Positions 15,271 through 22,555 of a stretch of 34,927 bases of DNA are shown here, one piece after another. Position numbers and translations under genes: made by a program. The notes under the pieces are model-generated. The model searched no databases and had not been told where the DNA came from. It saw nothing but the letters and a program-made list of their open reading frames with translations. Source of the stretch: Phycisphaerae bacterium (GTDB lineage Bacteria; Planctomycetota; Phycisphaerae; Phycisphaerales; SM1A02); the NCBI GenBank assembly GCA_002717655.1, contig PBAY01000004.1, positions 1 to 34,927 on the forward strand, written 5' to 3'. Position 1 is the first letter of the stretch. Every line of letters begins with the position of its first letter.

Positions 15271-16770
15271 ATGCGATATGTTTGCCTGACACTTATGGCG
15301 ATCTGGATGTCAACCGGTGCCAGTGACGCCGCCGATATCAATGTTGCACCGGGCGAGTCAATCAACGCAGCTATCGCGTCTGCCAATGATGGCGATGTGA
15401 TCGTGCTGGCAGCTGGGACATACACCGAGGGCGTGAGTATCGATACGCTCGGCAAATCCATCTCGATTGCTGGCGTCGCTGACAATAACGGGGATGGCCT
15501 TCCGGAGACGATCCTCGACGGCGCCAACTTGCATCGTATTCTGGTATGCCAGAGCGGCGAGACCAACTCGACGTGGTTCCAGAATCTTGTGATCCAGAAT
15601 GGCAAAGCTGAGTATTACGCCGGACCTGATTACAGCGGCGCCTGTTGCTACTACGACGATGCTGAAGGTGAAATCTGTAACATGGTGCCTCAGTTAGAGT
15701 GTTTCGAAATGGAAGGCATGTGGTTCGGCCTGGGCGTACCGTGCACGGATCCAACGGTCCCATGCGATCTGCCACCAGGCAGGGCGACAAGGGAAGATTC
15801 ATTCGGCTGGTATGTCGGCGGAGGTATGCTCAACGCCGAAGGGAGTTCGCCAACTCTGGTGAACTGCATCTTCAGATACAACAAGGCGGAGACCTACGAG
15901 TTCCGCGGCGCCGGAATGTACAATCACAATGACAGCAATCCGACGCTATACAATTGCACGTTTGACTCCAATGACTCCGATTTGGGCAGTGGAGGGATCG
16001 AAAATGACGGCAGCTCTCCGATCCTGAACAACTGCACATTCATCAACAATAGCGGCAATGATGGCGGTGGCCTTGGGAGTTCGGGCGGCAATGTCACGTG
16101 TGCCAACTGCACATTCATAAACAACAGGAGCTACGCGGGCGGTGGTGTATCACAGACCTATGGCAGCCTGTCCATGACGAATTGCAGGTTTGTCCAAAAC
16201 GATGCGAACCGCGGTTTTGATTGGGGCAATGGCGGCGGACTGCAGACCTATTTGTCTAATGTGGCCCTGGAGGGGTGCACATTCGAAGGCAACTTCGCGA
16301 AAGAATATGGCGGCGCCATCTCTCTGGCTTACGGGCAGACTACGTTGAGCAACTGCACGTTCACGGATAACTCAGCCAATGAAAGTACGGGTGGTGTGAG
16401 ATTCAGTTCAGACGATCCTGAATACACTTTGGCCGTCTCGGGCAGCACGTTCATGAACAATACGGCCCCGTCTGGTGGTGGCCTTACAATCGGCAGTCAA
16501 ACGACCGTAGTCACCATCTCTCAATCTAGTTTCTGTGGTAACTCCCCTGAGCAAATCGTTGGTGCCTGGCATGACAACGGTGACAACACCATCGAGACGG
16601 ACTGCCCAGACTGCGAGAGCGATCTGGATGGAAATCTCATCATCGACATTCAGGATCTACTTCACGTGATCGGTAGCTGGAACACCCCGGCTGGAGATGT
16701 CAGCGGCGATGGCAATACTGACGTTGAGGATCTTTTGCAGGTCATCGATGACTGGGGCATGAACTGCTGA
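15271..16770 (+). CDS. Secreted right-handed beta-helix protein with dockerin-like C-terminal tail
   Basis: A 499-residue exported protein. The ATG at 15271 follows GAAGGGGAG; residues 1-21 form a signal peptide ending near 'SDAAD'. 'INAAIASANDGDVIVLAAGTYTE' is the N-terminal block of parallel beta-helix domains. About 250 residues of repeated 'N-C-x-F-x-x-N-x-A/G-x-x-G-G-G' rungs follow (e.g. NCTFINNSGNDGGGL). The end carries two calcium-site-like half repeats, 'DLDGNLIIDIQDLL' and 'DVSGDGNTDVEDLLQVIDDWG', before a short MNC. Role is unknown; such proteins are usually surface-located and may bind or degrade polysaccharide. The last codons and the stop lie in DNA homologous to murQ (from about 16761), so the 3' end was formed at a recombination junction. 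It has its own promoter. Confidence 0.85.
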   Translation: MRYVCLTLMAIWMSTGASDAADINVAPGESINAAIASANDGDVIVLAAGTYTEGVSIDTLGKSISIAGVADNNGDGLPETILDGANLHRILVCQSGETNSTWFQNLVIQNGKAEYYAGPDYSGACCYYDDAEGEICNMVPQLECFEMEGMWFGLGVPCTDPTVPCDLPPGRATREDSFGWYVGGGMLNAEGSSPTLVNCIFRYNKAETYEFRGAGMYNHNDSNPTLYNCTFDSNDSDLGSGGIENDGSSPILNNCTFINNSGNDGGGLGSSGGNVTCANCTFINNRSYAGGGVSQTYGSLSMTNCRFVQNDANRGFDWGNGGGLQTYLSNVALEGCTFEGNFAKEYGGAISLAYGQTTLSNCTFTDNSANESTGGVRFSSDDPEYTLAVSGSTFMNNTAPSGGGLTIGSQTTVVTISQSSFCGNSPEQIVGAWHDNGDNTIETDCPDCESDLDGNLIIDIQDLLHVIGSWNTPAGDVSGDGNTDVEDLLQVIDDWGMNC

Positions 16771-17096
16771 CCGGGCCCACTCGCCTTAAGGCAGGGACCG
16801 CCACCAAGATCGCCTTGAATGCCATCACGACCAGTCTGTTCATCCGCCTTGGGAAGGCCCATGACAATCTGATGGTCGACCTCAAGGCGACCAAGGCCAA
16901 GCTTCATGATCGATGCCTGAGGATTCTGTGTGAACTGTGCCCCGATCTGGATCGATTTGGAGCAGATGCCCTGCTCAAGAAGGCGGATGGTGATCTGAAG
17001 GTTGCGATCGTGATGGCCCACACTGATCTTGGACAATCCGAGTCGGCGATGCGTCTTGCCGAAGCAGGCGGCAATCTCAGGCAGGCGATTGGATGA
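16761..17096 (+). pseudogene. 5'-truncated murQ remnant (C-terminal ~110 codons)
   Basis: In the murQ frame this reads ELLTGPTRLKAGTATKIAL... to TGA at 17094-17096, colinear with murQ 14803-15138 with no gaps. By hand count about 29 of the first 258 bases differ (~89% identity), with the last 45 of those identical. Identity then falls sharply after 17018, where the remnant continues to 'RLAEAGGNLRQAIG', a typical MurQ end. It lacks the catalytic N-terminal two thirds, so it cannot be a working etherase. A short translated fragment from an internal TTG/ATG is possible but unlikely. Confidence 0.85.
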
Positions 17097-17133
17097 CCTG
17101 GCCAGAGTCTTGATGATCAACACCTTCAGGGCT

Positions 17134-18312
17134 TCATTGTTCCTCAAGAATCAGGGAAAGTCCTGATCGCCATATGGGCAGTTCCATTTCACAACGGAAT
17201 CCCACGAAGTCTGCCGGATCCCAGCCGTGTTCACGGAACAGATGCTCCGTCAGCTCATGCTGACGCGAGTAGGCGTTTGATTCAATCTCTTCAAGATCCG
17301 ACCCCAGCTCCTTGAACTTCATCTGGTCGGCAAAGCGCGTCATCCACAGATCTTCTGGTGGTGCCAGCAGTGAGGTGCCCCACAGGTGGCAGTCCGCCGA
17401 GGCCTTGTTGCGCGAGGCGATATCTCGATGAACATGAAGATCGAAGATGCAGTGTCGTGTGGGGTAGTCCACATAGAGCCAGATCGCCTTGTGCCGGCCC
17501 ATGTCCTTGATGTTCCATCTGGTGTGCTGCATCGCGAAGCAGTCGAATGGCTCACCTGTGGGAATATGCTCCGGATTGATCAGGTGAGCCAGATGCTCCG
17601 CCTTGATGACACGTGAGTCGATGGATGGCAACGGTCTCGTGCAGAAGGATTCGATGAGTTCCTGAGGTTGGCGAGCAGCCTCATCGCTGGTCACGTTTCG
17701 ATAATCGGAGTAGGCCATATTGATTGGCAGTCGAATGGGCATGGCTGATCCGCTGGCACGCATGCCCGCGTATCCACGAATGGCAATCTGTTCGATGTTG
17801 AATTCCTGGCTCTGGCTGGGCCTGATGGCCATCATGCTGATGGTGGCATCGGCAGCCTGACCGGTGACGGCAGCAGCAGCAGCAAACAGATCCGAACGCC
17901 TTACTCGAAGTTGATCAGGGTCGGCCGCTTCGTAATAGAGCGAAAGCGACTCGGACAACCTGGTCTGGCTCATGTTCAGATCTACGAGCAATCTGGCAAA
18001 GGCCTCGACAGCAGCACGTGGCTCAACGAGTTCCTGGTCTGCAATACCAGCCTGCTCCAGTGCCGACAGAAACTCCTTCAAGCCGCTGATGCCGGGAACT
18101 TCGGCCAGATGCGCTGCCGTAGGCGTCTGCTCGTCAGAGAACTTCGCAATCCGTTGGCAGGTCATCCGCCCCACGCCCAGCATTCTGGAGAGTTCCGATG
18201 CCCGCTGGTCTTTGATGAGTGGTAGTTCGAGGAGTCCGTCAAACGCATGATGCAGCGATGCCGCGACTCGCGTGGCATCATTGATGATTCGTTCGGTGAG
18301 AATGTCCGGCAT
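17134..18312 (-). CDS. Conserved-looking protein of unknown function with possible helix-turn-helix
   Basis: A 392-residue soluble protein with no signal peptide and no membrane helix. Family not recognised. Residues ~38-57 (ASELSRMLGVGRMTCQRIAK) look like a DNA-binding helix-turn-helix, and 'EVPGISGLKEFLSALEQAGI' follows. The middle (~130-180) is Ala-rich helical; the C-terminal half has many aromatic residues and histidines ('RHCIFDLHVHRDI'), suggesting a ligand-binding or enzyme-like domain. The arrangement would fit a regulator with a C-terminal sensor domain. It is convergent with the murQ remnant and divergent from the beta-helix gene at 18437 across 124 bases. It could regulate that gene, but this is only positional inference. 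Confidence 0.7.
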   Translation of the reverse strand: MPDILTERIINDATRVAASLHHAFDGLLELPLIKDQRASELSRMLGVGRMTCQRIAKFSDEQTPTAAHLAEVPGISGLKEFLSALEQAGIADQELVEPRAAVEAFARLLVDLNMSQTRLSESLSLYYEAADPDQLRVRRSDLFAAAAAVTGQAADATISMMAIRPSQSQEFNIEQIAIRGYAGMRASGSAMPIRLPINMAYSDYRNVTSDEAARQPQELIESFCTRPLPSIDSRVIKAEHLAHLINPEHIPTGEPFDCFAMQHTRWNIKDMGRHKAIWLYVDYPTRHCIFDLHVHRDIASRNKASADCHLWGTSLLAPPEDLWMTRFADQMKFKELGSDLEEIESNAYSRQHELTEHLFREHGWDPADFVGFRCEMELPIWRSGLSLILEEQ

Positions 18313-18367
18313 GAGTTGTCAGATCCCGAAATTTAGCCTTTGAAGCATAAAAAAGAGCTTTTGGCCT

Positions 18368-18395
18368 TTGCAAGCATACTCCATGAGGGGATACT
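18368..18395 (+). promoter_or_regulatory. Candidate promoter of the 665-residue beta-helix gene
   Basis: TTGCAA (18368-18373) and GATACT (18390-18395) are 16 bases apart, each matching 4 of 6 consensus positions. They lie upstream of the palindrome at 18401-18415. Moderate match only. Confidence 0.35.
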
Positions 18396-18400
18396 GACAA

Positions 18401-18415
18401 ATGCACTGAGTGCAT
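18401..18415. promoter_or_regulatory. 15-base palindrome ATGCACT-G-AGTGCAT, candidate operator
   Basis: Perfect 7-base arms around one base, placed between the candidate -10 and the ribosome-binding site (GAGAGGG, 18422-18428) of the gene at 18437, where a bound repressor would block transcription. It is in the space divergent from the possible helix-turn-helix protein gene. Confidence 0.45.
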
Positions 18416-18436
18416 ATTTGCGAGAGGGAATCCACC

Positions 18437-20434
18437 ATGCAATGGGCTCGTTTGACAGTGATCCACGTTCTGGCAATGGCTTCTTTGGCGTCTGCAACGA
18501 CCCACACGGTTGAGATCGGTGGAGAAGTGAACACCTTTGTCGTGGCCCCAGGCGACACGGTGGTCTTTCAAGGCGCATGCCTGACGAGTGTGAACTCTGG
18601 TCAGCCGTGTATCGCTGATGGCGTGTTCGCCGGGGCGATCTACCCACCCTTCTGCGAGCCATTCACATGGGAAGTGCCTCAGTTCATCTGGGCTGAGCTG
18701 CCTTTCTACGCGATTCAGATCAGCGGAGACGGGACTTCTGTGAATTGCGATACCGCCTGGGCGGGTCATATCAGTGTCACCACCGGTGGAATCACCATTC
18801 AAGTCCCGGATGACTACGCAACCATCCAAGCGGCCATCAATGCGGCTAATGATGGAGACACCATCTCCATTGCCGCTGGTACCTACATCGAACATGACCT
18901 GTCCCTTGGAAACAAGGGCATCAGGATCTCCGGCGCAACGGATGCCGATGGCAACCCCGCCGTCACCATCGATGCCCAGCAGCAAGGTCGTGTCATGTCC
19001 ATCAATGGCGAGAGCGCTTCGGGCTTCGTGCCGCTGATCCAGAATATCGTCTTCACAGGCGGCTCCTCACCAGTCGATGGCGGTGGCCTGAACTGCACGA
19101 CAAGCAATGCGATCATTCGCAATTGCCACTTCATCGACAACTGGTGTGGCGGACGTGGTGGCGGGGTGTATCACACGGGACAACCAGGTGGCCCCCCACC
19201 AAGCCAGCCCGTTTCTGCTCGATTTGTTCACTGCCTGTTCACCGGGAACACTGCTGAAGAAGGTGGTGGCATCTACGGGCGCCTCGGAGTTCCTGAGCTG
19301 GTCAGCTGCATTGTCACGGACAACTCGGCCACGGTTGGTGGCGGGATCAATCAATGTTCCTGCAAATATGCCGTCATGAGCGTGATGGATACCATTGTCT
19401 GCGGTAACTCGCCGGATCAAGCCGTGGGCCATGTCGCCCTTGAATCATCGTGTACGACACCCTGGTGCGACGATCCCGACGGCGATGGTCAACCCGATGG
19501 TTGCCTGTACGACAACGACGGTATTCTGCATGTGCCTGATGAGTACGCCACCATCGCACTTGCGTTACAGAATGTAGCCGATGGCAATACGATCGCCATT
19601 GCGGCAGGCAACTACCTCCTGGAAGAGGCCCAGGAGCTCTACATTTCCGACATTTCAATCACGATCTCCGGTGAAACCGGCCCCGATGGCCTGCCCGCGA
19701 CCATCATTGATGGCCAGGGCGCTGCATTTGGCATCCAGGTCGTCAGGGGTGACGGAACCACCGTCATTGAGAATCTGAACCTGACACGCTGCGTGTACCC
19801 ACTGAGCTTGATCCTGTGCAGCGCCACCGTGACGAACTGCACCATCGATACCTGCTTTGGCTACTACGGTGTCATCTCCATGTCCAACAGCGTCGTCACG
19901 TTGAATACCTGCAGCATGACTGGCAACCAAGGCACGTTTGGCGGAGGCGTGATGGTCGTGGACCAAGGCGGCCAGTCTTCCGAAGTGACCATGGTTGAGT
20001 GCATCATCGACGGCAACATCGGCACCTATCCGGTGTATGCCATTGGCGGCGTGGGTGTGTTTGACGGCCAGGCCACACTCACCGGTTGTACGGTCAGGAA
20101 CAACACGTCCGGCGGTATCGCGGGAGTGTACGTTGCGGCAGAGGCGACGATGACCATGGCCACCACCGCCGTATGCGGCAATGTGGGCTACGAAGGTAAT
20201 ACGACACAGATCTCCGGTGATTACACGGATAACGGCGGCAACGAAGTCGAGATCGAATGTCCCGAGGACTGTGTTGGCGATTTCGATGGAAGTGGTGATA
20301 TCGGAGTAGACGATCTGCTCACGTTGCTTGGGGCGTATCAATCAACTGGCAACGGCGATTGTGATGGCGACGGTGATACCGACGTCGATGATCTATTGAT
20401 CCTTATTGGAGTATGGGGCCCCTGCAATGCTTAG
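18437..20434 (+). CDS. Secreted multidomain protein: cupredoxin-like domain, two beta-helix blocks, dockerin-like tail
   Basis: A 665-residue exported protein. The ATG at 18437 follows GAGAGGG; the signal peptide ends near 'SLASA'. Residues ~22-115 resemble a cupredoxin-type sandwich ('HTVEIGGEVNTFVVAPGDTV' then 'WAGHISV'), but a full set of copper ligands is not evident. A first beta-helix block starts at 'IQVPDDYATIQAAINAANDGD', is closed by an acidic linker 'DDPDGDGQPDG' resembling calcium-binding repeats, and a second block restarts with 'LHVPDEYATIALALQNVADGN'. The tail has 'DFDGSGDIGVDDLLTLLG' and 'DCDGDGDTDVDDLLILIGVWG'. Role is probably cell-surface or extracellular adhesion or polysaccharide binding. 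Its last 8 bases overlap the next gene, which suggests co-expression. Confidence 0.83.
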   Translation: MQWARLTVIHVLAMASLASATTHTVEIGGEVNTFVVAPGDTVVFQGACLTSVNSGQPCIADGVFAGAIYPPFCEPFTWEVPQFIWAELPFYAIQISGDGTSVNCDTAWAGHISVTTGGITIQVPDDYATIQAAINAANDGDTISIAAGTYIEHDLSLGNKGIRISGATDADGNPAVTIDAQQQGRVMSINGESASGFVPLIQNIVFTGGSSPVDGGGLNCTTSNAIIRNCHFIDNWCGGRGGGVYHTGQPGGPPPSQPVSARFVHCLFTGNTAEEGGGIYGRLGVPELVSCIVTDNSATVGGGINQCSCKYAVMSVMDTIVCGNSPDQAVGHVALESSCTTPWCDDPDGDGQPDGCLYDNDGILHVPDEYATIALALQNVADGNTIAIAAGNYLLEEAQELYISDISITISGETGPDGLPATIIDGQGAAFGIQVVRGDGTTVIENLNLTRCVYPLSLILCSATVTNCTIDTCFGYYGVISMSNSVVTLNTCSMTGNQGTFGGGVMVVDQGGQSSEVTMVECIIDGNIGTYPVYAIGGVGVFDGQATLTGCTVRNNTSGGIAGVYVAAEATMTMATTAVCGNVGYEGNTTQISGDYTDNGGNEVEIECPEDCVGDFDGSGDIGVDDLLTLLGAYQSTGNGDCDGDGDTDVDDLLILIGVWGPCNA

Positions 20435-22100
20435 AACAGCGACTTTCACCATGGCCACACTGGCCCTTTCCACTCTTGTTTCCGCCCAAGTCGGAGAAGA
20501 GAATCACGTGTCCCAAGCCAAGGTGCCGGCAGACGTCACGATGTGGACCCCATCCTTGTCACCGGAGGGAGGAATTGCAGGTGTAGCCGGGATCGACCGC
20601 TCACCGATGAGGCCAGCTGATCGAGCTCACATCCTCCAAGCCATGAGCGAGTACAGCAGACGCCACGGGCCCTTCTCCACGCCTGGCACACGGGGCTTGT
20701 ACGAGCGATTCCCGATTTTTCCTGTAGGTGGCCTGGAATGGGACGACCTGATCATGTTCGACTATGTCGATCTTGATTCCGCCGACGGCACACGCGAGGA
20801 CTGGAATTGCGGTGGACGGTACACCTTTGACGGAAGTTATTTGAACAGTGCGTGGATCAAGAGTTTTGATCATCAGCTCATCGGCGTGCCGGTGATCGCG
20901 GTTCTCGATGGCACGGTAACCCAAGTGCGTGACAGCGAGCCGGACATGAATGAAGTGCCGAGTGATGCCCTGACCAACTACATTGGCATCCATCATGGTG
21001 GCGATCGATACTGCTGGTATGAAAGCCTGAGGCAGGGAAGTGCCACCGTCGAGGTCGGTGATGAAGTCCGTGCTGGCCAGCAGATCGCACAGGTGGCTTC
21101 GAGCGGAAGTACTGATTGGCCTGGTCTTCGATTCTCAACCTGGGAGCCTACCGGGAATGTCGACGAGTGGATCGCCGTCGAGCCCTATGCAGGAGCCTGC
21201 AACCCTGGCCAGAGTGGCTGGAAAAATCAGGTCGCTATTCCCGTCGGGGCCAAGTGCCGGGACTTCGGCATCACGACGAGTAATCTGAATACGTTCTTTG
21301 CGGATGAGATCTATTCGTGGAGACCGCCTCTGGAAGGATCCATCACGCTGGATCACGACAGGCTATGGATGTGGACCTATGCCACGGACATCGGAATCCT
21401 CAGCACCTACCGCCTGCAGTTCTATGACCCGTCCGGGAATCTGAACTTCGATACAGGTACGGAGTGGCTGAATTTCTCCTCGACCTCCTACCGGCAATTC
21501 ATCACCTGGTTCGTATGGGATATTCCTGGATTGCACACGATCCCCGGCACATGGACCGTGAATGTGATTGTCAACGATGCCCCGTACATCAACTTCGAAC
21601 TTGAAGTTCTCGAGCCAGGGAACATCCTGCCGAATCGTCCACCTGAAAACATACTCACCACCATCAGCCCTCAGAACGCTACAAAAGATGATGTCCTCAC
21701 CTGCAAGGTCAATACCGTTCAGGTTCCAGATGCAGACTGGGATATCGTTCGCTACCGATACACGTGGAAGATCGGTGGCGAGGTTGTCCGCGATGTCGTT
21801 TCCGCAGGAAGAGCTGATCATCTCCCCCGCCTTGAAGCCTGTGATGGTGCCGTTGTCGAATGCCAGGTCATTCCATCGGATGGCATTTTGAATGGACCTA
21901 CTTCAATCTCGAAGATCCGAATCTCCGGCGAGTCAAACCTAGACATCAACTGCGATGGAATCGTCGGTATCGCAGACCTCCTGATCATTCTGAATGAATG
22001 GGGCTCCTGCAGTATCTGCCCGGGGGATGTCAATCAGGATGATGATGTCAATATCACGGATCTTCTGATCGTTATCGCCGCCTGGGGAGATGAAAGCTGA
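20427..22100 (+). CDS. Secreted M23 peptidase-like protein with degenerate active site and dockerin-like tail
   Basis: A 557-residue exported protein; the ATG at 20427 overlaps the preceding stop by 8 bases (ATGCTTAG) and is followed by a signal peptide ending near 'LVSAQ'. Residues ~150-260 follow the lysostaphin/M23 fold: 'GVPVIAVLDGTVTQVRD', 'YIGIHHGGDRYCWYESL', 'VEVGDEVRAGQQIAQVASSG'. The catalytic H-x-H position reads 'LRFSTWE' and the H-x-x-x-D motif is not intact, so peptidase activity is doubtful. The middle is beta-rich (probably Ig-like), and the end carries 'DINCDGIVGIADLLIILNEWG' and 'DVNQDDDVNITDLLIVIAAWG'. A binding role toward glycan or peptidoglycan is inferred. Confidence 0.8.
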   Translation: MLRTATFTMATLALSTLVSAQVGEENHVSQAKVPADVTMWTPSLSPEGGIAGVAGIDRSPMRPADRAHILQAMSEYSRRHGPFSTPGTRGLYERFPIFPVGGLEWDDLIMFDYVDLDSADGTREDWNCGGRYTFDGSYLNSAWIKSFDHQLIGVPVIAVLDGTVTQVRDSEPDMNEVPSDALTNYIGIHHGGDRYCWYESLRQGSATVEVGDEVRAGQQIAQVASSGSTDWPGLRFSTWEPTGNVDEWIAVEPYAGACNPGQSGWKNQVAIPVGAKCRDFGITTSNLNTFFADEIYSWRPPLEGSITLDHDRLWMWTYATDIGILSTYRLQFYDPSGNLNFDTGTEWLNFSSTSYRQFITWFVWDIPGLHTIPGTWTVNVIVNDAPYINFELEVLEPGNILPNRPPENILTTISPQNATKDDVLTCKVNTVQVPDADWDIVRYRYTWKIGGEVVRDVVSAGRADHLPRLEACDGAVVECQVIPSDGILNGPTSISKIRISGESNLDINCDGIVGIADLLIILNEWGSCSICPGDVNQDDDVNITDLLIVIAAWGDES

Positions 22101-22216
22101 GTCCAGCCTGCCACTGATCCACTCAGGAATCCGAATGCTTGTCTTTTTTTCGTCTGAGCGTTCGATTGAAGCCGATCGGTGTTGAAATCCACCTCAACAA
22201 CGAAAGGATCATCCCG

Positions 22217-22537
22217 ATGGCGGCAAACAACTCAAAGTACGACCTGAAATCAGTTGAAAAGCAGACTGGATCCATGTCCGTTCTGGGACAGGTACTGACG
22301 GCCCTCGGCATTCTTGCCATCATCCTCGGAGCCGTCGGACTCGTCGTTGGTCTGGTTACCGAGATTCGAGATCTGGATATGGGCGAATCACCGGTCTATG
22401 GCATGGCCGGCGTCATCACCGGCGCACGCATGCTGTTTGTCGGCCTCGCGCTTTCTGCAGGCGGTGCGACACTTCACGCCGTGCGATCAATCGCCATCAA
22501 TTGCGCACGGATAGCCGAGAAGCCTTCCGAGGACTGA
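22217..22537 (+). CDS. Small two-helix membrane protein, unknown function
   Basis: A 106-residue protein. The ATG at 22217 follows AAAGGA (22203-22208); a TTG start 26 codons upstream is less likely because that extension is charged and lacks a ribosome-binding site. Two hydrophobic segments are visible, 'VLTALGILAIILGAVGLVVGLV' (~28-49, given as two parts) and 'MLFVGLALSAGGATLHAV' (~75-92), separated by an acidic loop. Family not recognised. It is convergent with the 905-residue protein gene, 18 bases away. Confidence 0.7.
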   Translation: MAANNSKYDLKSVEKQTGSMSVLGQVLTALGILAIILGAVGLVVGLVTEIRDLDMGESPVYGMAGVITGARMLFVGLALSAGGATLHAVRSIAINCARIAEKPSED

Positions 22538-22555
22538 TCTGCAGGACAGATTGAT

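Noticed and set aside
16761..17096. Second murQ end as an assembly artefact
   Set aside because: The copies differ at about 11% of aligned bases and have different tails, so it is not a duplicated read or misjoin of identical sequence.
13435..17096. tRNA-Ser as integration site for the beta-helix segment
   Set aside because: No repeat of the tRNA 3' end, no integrase gene, and the duplicated sequence is murQ, not the tRNA.
22097..22150. CTGAGT/ACTCAG inverted repeat followed by a seven-T run (22144-22150)
   Set aside because: The 18-base loop, short stem and 17-base gap to the T-run make it a poor intrinsic terminator.
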